Source of the DNA: Variovorax sp. PAMC26660
GTDB lineage: Bacteria > Pseudomonadota > Gammaproteobacteria > Burkholderiales > Burkholderiaceae_C
DNA: 64,000 nt
Reading direction: 5' to 3'
NCBI RefSeq assembly: GCF_014302995.1
Contig: NZ_CP060295.1
Span: forward strand, 5,261,501-5,325,500
Position numbers and translations under genes: made by a program. The notes below the pieces were generated by a model. It was not told where the DNA came from. It made no database searches and saw only the letters and a list, made by a program, of their open reading frames with translations. Below, piece by piece: positions 29,801 to 37,267 of this stretch. The number at the start of each line of letters is the position of its first letter. Within the stretch, counting starts at the first letter, position 1.

Positions 29801-32086
29801 CGCTATCAAGAGGGCTATCAGAAGGGCATTCACGATGACGATGCGCTGCGCCTGCTGGCGGCGCTCGTTGCCATGCAGGACCAGGCCGGCCTGCTGGCCT
29901 GGGGGCCGACCGAACGCGCGTTGGCGTTGCTCTATTGGCAGCACGGCCACCTGATCGCACACCGCGAATCGCTGCTGCGGCGTGCCCGTGCCGCGATGCA
30001 GATGCAGACCCTGTTCGGCCGGCGCGATGCGTTGGAACAGCTGGAAGCAGATACCGCGCGTTCGCTGAACCACTTCGCGCGCGACGTGTTGCCCGACCTG
30101 CTGCCGCTTTCGGAAACGGCCAGCGACGAAGAGCGCGACGCGCACCAGGGCCGCGTGGCGACCCTGTGCGACCAGGCCGCGGCTTACCTGTCGCGTGAAC
30201 TCGCAGGCGCGCACGGCGGCGAAACCTGGGCCGTGTCGGGCGCGGGCGAAGACCTGGCGGCCGCGCTGCTGCGCGAACTCGAACGCGGTGGCCGCCGCGA
30301 GGCATGGCAGCGCGATCTGGATGCGGCGCCGCCGGCCGAGCGCTGGCGCCTGGCGCGCGATTGGGTGCGTGCCTACGCCATCCACCAGGCCCCGCAATCG
30401 GTCGACTGGGTGGACGATGCGGCCAGCGTGCTCGCCATGCCGCTGCAGCGCGCTCGCGTCAACGTGGCGCTCGACCGCACGGTCGAGGGGCTGCGCGGCG
30501 AACATGTGCGCGTGGTCGAAGGTCGCATGACGTTGAACCTGAATGACTTCTGGCGTCGCTTCCTGTTCCACACCACGCACGCGGTGCCGGGCTACGAGGC
30601 GCTGCAAAGCCTGCGCCATGAGTTGCTCGAACGCGAGAAGGCGCGGCTCAAGCTCGGCCAGTTCCAGGCCAAGCCGCTGTCGACCTTCGTGCGCAACCAG
30701 CTCATCGACGAGCTGTACCTGCCGATCATTGGCGACAACCTCGCCAAGCAGATCGGCTCGGCCGGCGAGGGCAGCCGCACCGACCGCATGGGCCTGCTGC
30801 TGCTGATCTCGCCACCCGGCTACGGCAAGACCACGCTGATGGAGTACGTGGCCGACCGCCTGGGGCTGATCTTCGTGCGCATCAACTGCCCGGCGCTGGG
30901 CCATGGCGTGACCGCCATCGACCCGGCCAACGCGCCCAACAGCGCGGCGCGGCAGGAGCTGGAAAAGCTCAACCTCGGCCTTGCGATGGGCAGCAACGTG
31001 ATGCTGTACCTCGACGACATCCAGCACACCAGCCCCGAGTTTCTGCAGAAGTTCATTGCGCTGGCCGACGGCACGCGCCGCATCGAGGGCGTGTGGAACG
31101 GCGAGCCGCGCAGCTACGACATGCGCGGCAAGCGCTTCGCGATCGTGATGGCGGGCAATCCGTACACCGAGTCGGGCGACGTGTTCAAAATCCCGGACAT
31201 GCTGGCCAACCGCGCCGACATCTACAACCTGGGCGACGTGCTCTCGGGCCGCGAAGCCGCATTCGCGCTTTCGTACATCGAGAACAGCCTCACGTCCAAC
31301 CCGACGCTGATGCCGCTGGCCTCGCGCGATCCGAAGGACGTGCAACTGCTGGTAAAGATGGCGCAGGGCCACGAGGTGCCGAGCAGCGCGCTGTCGCATG
31401 CCTACAGCGCGGTCGAGCTCGAAGAAATCAAGGCGTTGCTGAAGCGGCTGTTCCGGGCACGCGACCTGCTGCTCAAGGTCAACCTCGCGTACATCGAGTC
31501 GGCCGCGCAGCAGGAGGCCTACCGCGTCGCGCCGCAGTTCAAGCTGCAGGGCAGCTACCGCAACATGACCAAGCTCGCGGGCAAGATCACCGCGCTGATG
31601 CGCGACGACGAACTCGATGCACTGCTGCGCGACCACTACCGCGGCGAGGCACAGACCCTGACCACTGGCGCCGAAGAGAACTTGCTGCGGCTCGCCCAGT
31701 TGCTCGGTAGTCCGACGGCCGAGGAGGGCGCGCGCTGGAGGGTCATCTGCGACGAGTTCGTGCGCCAACGCAAGCTCGGTGGCGCCGACGTGGACGGCAG
31801 CCAGCGCATCGCAAGCAGCATGCTCGACGTGGCGCGCGCGGTCGATGCGCTCAAGCCCGAACCCCAGCCCGTCCCAGAGGGCCTGAGCGAAAGCCAGCGC
31901 CTGGCCGATGCCATGCTGCAGATCGCCGTGACCTACCGCGAGCTGATCCTGCCGTTGGTGACCGCCACCGAACGCCGGCTCGAACTCGATCGCTCGATCA
32001 AGCAGGACATGGAGCGGCTGTCCGCCGAGGTGCAGGCCTCGCGCGCCCCACCCAGGCGCACACCCAAACCGGACAAGGACCACTGA
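26840..32086 (+). CDS. giant AAA+ ATPase, annotated in relatives as DNA repair ATPase (DUF3686-like)
   Basis: This is a 1748-residue cytoplasmic protein. Residues about 1-450 form a beta-rich N-terminal region (for example RTRARTENNAVARDLVRIGD and LFGYNVFIGLRKETAVDDVF). Residues about 480-900 are helical coiled coil. The AAA+ module is in the last third: Walker A PPGYGKTT near residue 1330, Walker B VMLYLDDIQ near 1390 and a sensor region VMAGNPYTESGDVFKIPD near 1436. From memory this matches the DUF3686/DNA repair ATPase family, whose name is not backed by strong functional data. Its place after PspA and flotillin and before phospholipase-D-like and membrane proteins suggests remodelling of membrane-associated polymers. 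Confidence 0.82.
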   Translation: MQPTEETGAPSGAEAPTDQTEALVSGSGSYDLLKKRLETQGEGLLKKTQALNEQRLAEFGRSDQTLILRTRARTENNAVARDLVRIGDLLLFGYNVFIGLRKETAVDDVFGLYRLVSPGEGGDSDELQPVLLAGTFLEDTRFASDFRELYAYYKQATLLQLRVTQDKLLASFQIGQQLHDVRVFRWAIERDGSIHYIDNRGERDIALPASHDFEWTVATREDHVGGKHPHVNVLDTVFVETLGGDLTVKIENNTETGLGIYSEPVEDKSQSLTDAEIAWAKLGMLILLRVKPYREQVTRYLVFNIRTQQVERIDAIGGSCVQLPEDHGIIFPGGYYLQSGEHKRFDLPAETVENLRFKRMLRSPNGEDVAYIFYDPKPGRYAIFNYNLIDKKLATPIIANGYARFADGRILVFHDNDGEPTRVHPMQLWQTPFASEEHVSAQPAATGFFGKIGNAELVRGVSDLMGIARAVREQAPTRAAYEDLIRQCTRVSDAYFWLDAPEATGLMAELRSIADVARSTLAEFEKVDTIRRETARALQRAEDEQHALLVDIASTIWRAPDDFVKALARLRERRGALQMLKELRYADLPRIAAMDAALQIEQQRIGERAMQFLAADTAFNGQRQALDKLALELPNLATSPALGQMLTTLDEQAAGLDLLTEQLGSLPGGDAVIRTSILDRISLIYADINRMRADARARRKSLGATEARAEFGAQFKLFSQAVENALEFADTPEKCDDALTRLLAQLEEIEGRFAEQEDFLADIAEKRETVYEALSARRQSLVEGQQRRAQGVVNAAGRILDGIPRRVAQLGELSQVHSYFAADPMIGKLHTLIADLRTLGAAVQADELDTRLKTARDQALRSVRDKRELVSEGGDTLRLGRHAFTVHRQPIDLTLVARDEGMAYQVTGTDYQSPVNEPRLLPLQRYWNQSLVSETPELSRAEYLAGRLLEALLDGRAERSWAEVLTLLAEDPLHPQLLEMVRRFAAARYQEGYQKGIHDDDALRLLAALVAMQDQAGLLAWGPTERALALLYWQHGHLIAHRESLLRRARAAMQMQTLFGRRDALEQLEADTARSLNHFARDVLPDLLPLSETASDEERDAHQGRVATLCDQAAAYLSRELAGAHGGETWAVSGAGEDLAAALLRELERGGRREAWQRDLDAAPPAERWRLARDWVRAYAIHQAPQSVDWVDDAASVLAMPLQRARVNVALDRTVEGLRGEHVRVVEGRMTLNLNDFWRRFLFHTTHAVPGYEALQSLRHELLEREKARLKLGQFQAKPLSTFVRNQLIDELYLPIIGDNLAKQIGSAGEGSRTDRMGLLLLISPPGYGKTTLMEYVADRLGLIFVRINCPALGHGVTAIDPANAPNSAARQELEKLNLGLAMGSNVMLYLDDIQHTSPEFLQKFIALADGTRRIEGVWNGEPRSYDMRGKRFAIVMAGNPYTESGDVFKIPDMLANRADIYNLGDVLSGREAAFALSYIENSLTSNPTLMPLASRDPKDVQLLVKMAQGHEVPSSALSHAYSAVELEEIKALLKRLFRARDLLLKVNLAYIESAAQQEAYRVAPQFKLQGSYRNMTKLAGKITALMRDDELDALLRDHYRGEAQTLTTGAEENLLRLAQLLGSPTAEEGARWRVICDEFVRQRKLGGADVDGSQRIASSMLDVARAVDALKPEPQPVPEGLSESQRLADAMLQIAVTYRELILPLVTATERRLELDRSIKQDMERLSAEVQASRAPPRRTPKPDKDH

Positions 32087-32087
32087 C

Positions 32088-32816
32088 ATGGCCGCCGTAC
32101 CTTCCCCTGAACCGCAGGCCGCGCTGCCCGAGCTGCTGGCACAGCTCGACGCCACCATGGCCGACGCACGCCTGAGCGACGACGAGCGCCGCGTGCTGGT
32201 TCACACGCTGCGCGAAGCCTCGCCGCCCGAAGACGGCCTGCGCCAGTTGCGCAACCGCGCCTTCGACCTGGTGCGCGCACGCACCGCCGACCCGGAGCAA
32301 CTGTCGTTGCTCAAGTGGCTGGAAGGCGTGGTGCGCGCGATCGACACCGGCCGCTCGCCCGACCACGTGGTGGTGCGCTCGCAGGCCTTCTTCAGCCCGG
32401 GCACCGCCTGCCTGCAGGCGATCAACCAACAACTGAGGTCGGCGCGGCGCGCGGTCGACCTGTGCGTGTTCACGCTGTCGGACGACCGCATCACCGCCGA
32501 GATCCTGGCCGCGCACCGCCGCGGCGTGTCGCTGCGCGTGATTTCGGACAACGACAAGGAGTTCGATCTTGGCAGTGACATCGGCCAATTGCGCGCGGCC
32601 AGCATTCCGGTGGCGGTGGACCGCACCGATGCCCACATGCATCACAAGTTCGCGATCTTCGATGGCGCCCGGCTGCTCAACGGCAGCTACAACTGGACGC
32701 GCAGCGCCAGCGACTACAACGAAGAGAACCTGGTGCTGAGCAACGACCCTTCGCTCGTGCGCCGCTTCGCCGACGAGTTCGACACCTTGTGGAAAGAGTT
32801 GCAGGTTTCCCGATGA
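32088..32816 (+). CDS. phospholipase-D-like protein with one HKD motif
   Basis: This is a 242-residue protein. The catalytic HxK(x)4D motif is visible as HHKFAIFD near residue 184, followed by GARLLNGSYNWTRSAS and NEEN. This corresponds to the Nuc/mitoPLD group, whose members dimerise to form one active site and act as nucleases or phospholipases. The N-terminal 85 residues are a helical extension without signal peptide. The gene starts two bases after the ATPase stop and overlaps the next gene as ATGA. In this context it may cleave either cardiolipin-like lipid or nucleic acid, and the sequence does not decide which. Confidence 0.85.
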   Translation: MAAVPSPEPQAALPELLAQLDATMADARLSDDERRVLVHTLREASPPEDGLRQLRNRAFDLVRARTADPEQLSLLKWLEGVVRAIDTGRSPDHVVVRSQAFFSPGTACLQAINQQLRSARRAVDLCVFTLSDDRITAEILAAHRRGVSLRVISDNDKEFDLGSDIGQLRAASIPVAVDRTDAHMHHKFAIFDGARLLNGSYNWTRSASDYNEENLVLSNDPSLVRRFADEFDTLWKELQVSR

Positions 32817-33589
32817 CAAGACGAATCGACTACGACTGGGAGCTGCCGCCCGAGCTGCAGCAGCGGCTGGGCACCTCCAGCTACGGCGCGCAGCGCGTCA
32901 TCCACGAGCGGGATCATTTGATGGTGATCCTGCACGAGCCGCCCACCGGCACCGGCGCGGAGCGCAAGCCGGCAGTGTTCCTGCGCAAGCCCGACGGCAC
33001 CTGGCTTCACAAGGGCAACAACCCCGGTGACAAGGCCTTCGGCAAGCTGCTCGAAAGCTATCGCGCGGCGCTGAGCACCTTCGAGATCCGGCACGAAGCG
33101 GCCGAGACCTCGGAGGCGCTGTTCCAGATCCTCGGGCCGCTGATCCCGCTGTCGCGCGCGGCACTGAACCTGCAGGCCACGCTGCAGGCGGCACGCGAGG
33201 CCGCGCCGGGCGATGCATTGGTGACGGACCTGCGCGACCGGGCCGTGGAAATTGGACGCGGCCTCGAACTGCTGCTGGCCGACACCCGCATGTCGCTCGA
33301 CTACCGGCTCGCGCATGCGGCCGAGTCGCAGGCGCGCGCGGCGATGGAAGTCAGCCGCGCGCAGCACAAGCTGAACACCATCGCGGCGTTGACCTTTCCG
33401 CTGATGGCGATCGGCGCGGCCTTCGGCATGAACCTGCACAGCGGCGTGGAGAACATGCCGACCTGGGTGTACTGGGTGATCTTCGCGGCGGGGCTCTTCA
33501 TGGGCGTGCTGCTGCGTGGTTGGGTCAAGGCGCCTGACGCACCTGCTGCCGCAGCAGCAACCAGGCTCACGCCACCAAAGAAGAAGTAG
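32813..33589 (+). CDS. membrane protein with CorA-like C-terminus
   Basis: The 258-residue protein has a soluble N-terminal domain (about 1-110), a helical stretch (about 110-195, with RAVEIGRGLELLLADTRMSLDYRLAHAAESQ) and two C-terminal membrane helices. The first membrane helix ends in the GMN motif (FPLMAIGAAFGMNLHSG) followed by MPTWVYW, the arrangement of CorA-type magnesium channels. It is shorter than CorA, and the N-terminal part does not look like the usual CorA funnel. It closes the PspA/flotillin cassette, overlaps the phospholipase-D-like gene by four bases and is followed by a strong hairpin. Ion transport is inferred from the motif only. Confidence 0.75.
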   Translation: MTRRIDYDWELPPELQQRLGTSSYGAQRVIHERDHLMVILHEPPTGTGAERKPAVFLRKPDGTWLHKGNNPGDKAFGKLLESYRAALSTFEIRHEAAETSEALFQILGPLIPLSRAALNLQATLQAAREAAPGDALVTDLRDRAVEIGRGLELLLADTRMSLDYRLAHAAESQARAAMEVSRAQHKLNTIAALTFPLMAIGAAFGMNLHSGVENMPTWVYWVIFAAGLFMGVLLRGWVKAPDAPAAAAATRLTPPKKK

Positions 33590-33596
33590 CCGGGGT

Positions 33597-33631
33597 GCAG
33601 CAGGTCTTCGCGTTTCGCGAAGACCTGCTGC
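33597..33631. terminator. perfect 16-bp hairpin ending the stress cassette
   Basis: GCAGCAGGTCTTCGCG at 33597-33612 and its exact complement at 33616-33631 enclose a TTT loop. It starts eight bases after the last cassette stop. There is no T-run, so it is either a factor-dependent terminator, an RNA 3'-end stabiliser or a protein site. Confidence 0.7.
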
Positions 33632-33702
33632 CGTCAAAGCAATTCCGTCCATCGCGATCTGTTCCTAGAGTCGGGGCAACCCACTTGGAGACAGACGCGG
33701 AC

Positions 33703-34875
33703 ATGAATGCACTCGAAGGCCTGAAGGTGTTGGAGCTGGGCCAGCTCATTGCCGGCCCGTTCGCTGGCAAGACGCTGGCAGAGTTCGGCGCCGATGTGAT
33801 CAAGGTCGAGCCGGCCGGCGTCGGCGATCCGCTGCGCAAGTGGCGGCTGCTGCAGGGCGGCACTTCGGTGTGGTGGGAGGTGCAGTCGCGCAACAAGCGC
33901 TCGGTGTGCCTGGACCTGCGCAGCACCGAAGGGCAAGAGGCCGTGCGCGCGCTGGCGCTCGAAGCCGATGTGCTGATCGAGAACTTCAAACCGGGCACGC
34001 TCGAAGGCTGGGGCCTGGGCTGGGAGCAACTGCATGCGCTCAACCCGCGACTCATCATGCTGCGCATTTCGGGCTATGGGCAGACCGGGCCGTACCGCGA
34101 CAAGCCGGGCTTCGGCGTGCTCGGCGAGTCGATGGGCGGGCTGCGCTACCTCAGCGGCGAGCCGGGGCGAGTGCCGGTGCGCGTGGGCGTGTCGCTGGGC
34201 GACACGCTGGCGGCGCTGCATGGCGTGATCGGTGTGCTGACAGCGCTGCACCACCGCACCGTGCATGGCGGCGAAGGGCAGTTCATCGACGTGGCGCTCT
34301 ACGAGTCGGTCTTCAATGTGATGGAAAGCCTGTTGCCCGAGTACGACGCCTTCGGTGCCGTGCGCGAGCGCGCCGGCAGCGCGCTGCCCGGCATCGCGCC
34401 GACCAACGCCTATCGCTGTAACGACGGCCACTACGTGCTGGTGGCGGGAAACGGCGACAGCATCTTTCGCCGGCTGATGCGCGCCATCGGCCGCACGGAT
34501 CTGGAGAGCGATCCGCAACTGGTGCACAACGACGGACGCGTGCTGCGTGTGGAGGAGATCGACGCAGCCATCGAAGCCTGGACCTTGCAGCGCAGCCGCG
34601 ACGAGGCGCTGGCCGTGCTCGATGCCGCTGGCGTCCCGGCGGGGCGCATCTACACGGTCGCCGACATCGCGACGGACCCGCAGTACCTGGCGCGCGAGAT
34701 GATCGTCGAGGCGCGAGGCTCCGACGGCACCATGCTCAAGGTGCCGGGCATCGTGCCCAAGCTCAGCGCCACGCCCGGCCGCATCGCGCACGCCGCGCCA
34801 CGGCTGGGCGAGCACAGCGGCGATCTTCAAAGCGCGGGCTGGCCCGCGCGCCGCGCTGAAAGCGAGGCCGCATGA
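33703..34875 (+). CDS. CaiB/BaiF family CoA-transferase
   Basis: This 390-residue class III CoA-transferase moves CoA from a donor such as succinyl-CoA to an organic acid. Hallmarks are GLKVLELGQLIAGPFAGKTLAEFGADVIKVE, the GYGQTGPYRDKPGFG segment and IDVALYESVFNVMESLLPEY. At the usual nucleophilic Asp position (GFD or GYD in family members) this protein reads PGFGVLGESMGG, so a Glu may substitute. The gene overlaps the HMG-CoA-lyase-like gene as ATGA, which suggests that it activates the acid that the lyase then cleaves. The ATG at 33703 begins MNALEGLKVLE. Confidence 0.88.
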   Translation: MNALEGLKVLELGQLIAGPFAGKTLAEFGADVIKVEPAGVGDPLRKWRLLQGGTSVWWEVQSRNKRSVCLDLRSTEGQEAVRALALEADVLIENFKPGTLEGWGLGWEQLHALNPRLIMLRISGYGQTGPYRDKPGFGVLGESMGGLRYLSGEPGRVPVRVGVSLGDTLAALHGVIGVLTALHHRTVHGGEGQFIDVALYESVFNVMESLLPEYDAFGAVRERAGSALPGIAPTNAYRCNDGHYVLVAGNGDSIFRRLMRAIGRTDLESDPQLVHNDGRVLRVEEIDAAIEAWTLQRSRDEALAVLDAAGVPAGRIYTVADIATDPQYLAREMIVEARGSDGTMLKVPGIVPKLSATPGRIAHAAPRLGEHSGDLQSAGWPARRAESEAA

Positions 34876-35855
34876 AAACGGGCAACGGTACGCGGCTGTT
34901 CATCAACGAGGTGGCGACGCGCGACGGCTTCCAGATGGAAAGCCGCTTCATCCCCACCGACGACAAGATCGCGCTGATCGACCGGTTGAGCGCGCTCGGC
35001 TACGCCAAGCTGGAGGTCACGTCGTTCACCTCGGCCAAGGCAATCCCGGCGCTGCGCGATGGCGAGGAGGTGATGCAGCGCATCGCCCGCCGTCCGGGCG
35101 TGGTCTACACCGCGCTGGTGCCGAACCTGCGCGGGGCCGAACGCGCACTCGAAAGCCGCATCGACGAGTTCAACATCGTCATGTCGGTGAGCGAAACGCA
35201 CAACCTTGCGAACCTGCGCATGACGCGCGAGCAGTCGTTCGCGCAACTGGCGGGGGTCATCGCGCTGGCGAAGCAGGCCCGTGTGCCGGTGAACGTCTCG
35301 CTCTCTTGCGTGTTCGGTTGCCCGATGGAGGGCGAGGTGCCATTGGCCACGGTGCTCGGCTGGATCGATCGTTTTGCCGCGCTGGAGGTGGAGGGCATCA
35401 CGCTGTGCGACACGACCGGCATGGCTCACCCGACCCAGGTGCAGGCGGTCTGCGAGGCGGTGCTCGCACGATGGCCGGCACTGGCGTGGACGGCTCACTT
35501 CCACAATACGCGCGGCATGGGGCTGGTGAATACGGTGGCCGCCGTCGAAGCGGGCATCCGCCGGCTCGACATGTCGCTGGGCGGCATCGGCGGCTGCCCT
35601 TATGCGCCGGGCGCCACAGGCAACGTAGCGACAGAGGACGTGGTGCACATGCTGCAGTGCATGGGCTACGACACCGGCATGGACCTCGACGGACTGATCG
35701 CGGCGGCTGCCGAGCTGGAATCGCTGGTGCAGCACGAGTTGTCGAGCCAGGTTTCGCGGTCGGGCCATCGCCTGACGCGACATGCACCGCCACAGGATTT
35801 CAACGACATCGTCGCTCGCGCCCACGCGCGGGAACACAAGGAATCGCACGCATGA
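34872..35855 (+). CDS. hydroxymethylglutaryl-CoA lyase-like enzyme
   Basis: The 327-residue TIM-barrel lyase has the HMG-CoA lyase signatures: NEVATRDGFQME (substrate and metal Arg-Asp), a metal-binding AHFHNTRGMGLVNTV and the catalytic cysteine loop GGCPYAPGATGNVATEDVVHML. Such enzymes split HMG-CoA to acetoacetate and acetyl-CoA, and relatives cleave similar 3-hydroxyacyl-CoA esters. It overlaps the CoA-transferase before it and the VOC gene after it by four bases each. The location is cytoplasmic. The true substrate may be HMG-CoA or a related branched acyl-CoA. Confidence 0.88.
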   Translation: MKTGNGTRLFINEVATRDGFQMESRFIPTDDKIALIDRLSALGYAKLEVTSFTSAKAIPALRDGEEVMQRIARRPGVVYTALVPNLRGAERALESRIDEFNIVMSVSETHNLANLRMTREQSFAQLAGVIALAKQARVPVNVSLSCVFGCPMEGEVPLATVLGWIDRFAALEVEGITLCDTTGMAHPTQVQAVCEAVLARWPALAWTAHFHNTRGMGLVNTVAAVEAGIRRLDMSLGGIGGCPYAPGATGNVATEDVVHMLQCMGYDTGMDLDGLIAAAAELESLVQHELSSQVSRSGHRLTRHAPPQDFNDIVARAHAREHKESHA

Positions 35856-36232
35856 TCGACCACCTGGACCACCTGGTGCTGACCACCGCCTACGAGGACG
35901 CCTGCATCCGTTTCTACGTCGACGTGATGGGCATGACGCTGGAAAGCTTCGGCGCCGGGCGCAAGGCTTTCCGCTTTGGCCAGCAGAAGATCAACCTGCA
36001 TGTGAAGGGCCACGAGTTCGAGCCCAAGGCGCAACTGCCGACACCGGGCTCGCTGGACTTGTGCTTCATTGCCAGCATGCCGCTCGATGAAGTCGTCTCG
36101 CGCCTTGAAGGTTTTGGCGTGCCGATCATCGAGGGCCCGGTGATGCGAACCGGTGCCACCTCACGCATCCGCTCGGTCTATGTGCGGGACCCCGACCTGA
36201 ATCTCATCGAGATATCGGAACTCGCGCCCTGA
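35852..36232 (+). CDS. VOC (glyoxalase/dioxygenase fold) family protein
   Basis: This 126-residue metal-dependent VOC-superfamily protein has beta-alpha-beta-beta-beta halves (DHLDHLVLTTAYEDACIRFYVDVMGM and LDLCFIASMPLDEVVSRLEGFGVPIIEGP) and a terminal VYVRDPDLNLIEIS. His at residue 7 and Glu near the end (LIEIS) are the typical metal ligands. It is translationally coupled to the lyase gene through ATGA. The reaction is unknown. Epimerisation or isomerisation of an acyl-CoA or acid in the same pathway is plausible. Confidence 0.82.
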   Translation: MIDHLDHLVLTTAYEDACIRFYVDVMGMTLESFGAGRKAFRFGQQKINLHVKGHEFEPKAQLPTPGSLDLCFIASMPLDEVVSRLEGFGVPIIEGPVMRTGATSRIRSVYVRDPDLNLIEISELAP

Positions 36233-36280
36233 CGGGGCCGGGTTTCGACGACAGCCAAGAAAAACCACCGGAGACAAACC

Positions 36281-37246
36281 ATGAAACCCATCCATCGCCT
36301 TCTGGCGATCGGCCTCGCGCTGGCCGCCACGGCATCGAGCGCTGACACCTGGCCCTCGAAGCCGATCACCTTCATCGTGCCGACCGCGCCTGCGGGCTCC
36401 ACCGACATCATGGCGCGGCTGGTCAGCGAGCCATTGCAGCGCGCGTTGGGTCAGCCCATCGTGATCGACAACAAGCCCGGCGCCAGCGGCAACATCGGCA
36501 CCGAGTTCGTGGCACGTGCCGCGCCCGATGGCTACACGCTGCTGATGCAGTACTCGGGCTACCACGTGGGCAACCCGGCGCTCTTTCCGCAGATCAAGTG
36601 GAGCCCCACCAAGGACTTCGTGCCGGTCGCGATGGTGATGCGCGCGCCGCACGTCGTGGCTGTCAGCGGCAAGCTGCCCGTGACTTCGATGAAGGAGCTG
36701 ATCGAGTACGGCAAGAAGAAGGAGGGCGGTCTCTTCTTTGCGTCGTCGGGCAACGGATCGATCCAGCACATCGCCGGCGAGCTGCTGTCGCGCCAGACGA
36801 AGCAGCCGATGACGCACGTGCCCTACAAGGGCTCGGGCCCGGCGATCAACGACTTGATCTCGGGCAACGTCGACATGTTCATCACCACACCGCCCTCGGT
36901 CATCGGGCACTTCGCGGGCGGGCGCATCAAGGCGCTGGCTTACACGGGCAGCAAGCGCCATCCGTCGATGCCGAACGTGCCCACTTCGGCCGAGGCGGGG
37001 CTGTCGGGCTATGAGGTGGAGTCGTGGTTCGCGGTGTTCGCACCGGCGAAGACGCCGCCGGAGATCGTCAACAAGCTGAGTGCCGAGATCAAGAAGATCG
37101 TCGAGAGCGAGTCGTTCCGCAAGAAGGTGGACGAGCAGGGCGCCTTCGCCACTTACATGGACCCGGCAACTCTGGGCAAGTTTGTCGACCAGGAGCTGGC
37201 GACTTGGGCCCGTGTCATCAAGACGGCCGACATCAAGCCCGATTGA
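36281..37246 (+). CDS. Bug/TctC-family periplasmic solute receptor
   Basis: The 321-residue exported protein has a signal peptide (MKPIHRLLAIGLALAATASSA) and the Bug pattern WPSKPITFIVPTAPAGSTDIMARL, IVIDNKPGASGNIGTEFVARAAPDGYTLL and VPYKGSGPAINDLISGNVDMF. Such receptors bind carboxylic acids for tripartite tricarboxylate transporters. No tctA or tctB is nearby, as is usual for the large Bug families of Comamonadaceae and relatives. Its place after CoA-transferase, lyase and VOC genes points to the acid entering that pathway. GGAG lies upstream of the ATG. Confidence 0.9.
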   Translation: MKPIHRLLAIGLALAATASSADTWPSKPITFIVPTAPAGSTDIMARLVSEPLQRALGQPIVIDNKPGASGNIGTEFVARAAPDGYTLLMQYSGYHVGNPALFPQIKWSPTKDFVPVAMVMRAPHVVAVSGKLPVTSMKELIEYGKKKEGGLFFASSGNGSIQHIAGELLSRQTKQPMTHVPYKGSGPAINDLISGNVDMFITTPPSVIGHFAGGRIKALAYTGSKRHPSMPNVPTSAEAGLSGYEVESWFAVFAPAKTPPEIVNKLSAEIKKIVESESFRKKVDEQGAFATYMDPATLGKFVDQELATWARVIKTADIKPD

Positions 37247-37267
37247 CGCCGGCGATCCTGCTGCGCG

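Noticed and set aside
26174..32158. An antisense open frame of 1994 codons opposite the giant ATPase gene
   Set aside because: The plus-strand frame has recognisable AAA+ motifs, ribosome sites and tight neighbours. The antisense product is low-complexity His/Gln/Ala/Arg-rich, as expected from GC-rich codon bias.
35306..36232. Longer reading of the VOC gene back into the lyase gene
   Set aside because: The upstream part is the wrong frame of the lyase, and the ATGA-overlap ATG at 35852 begins the recognised domain.
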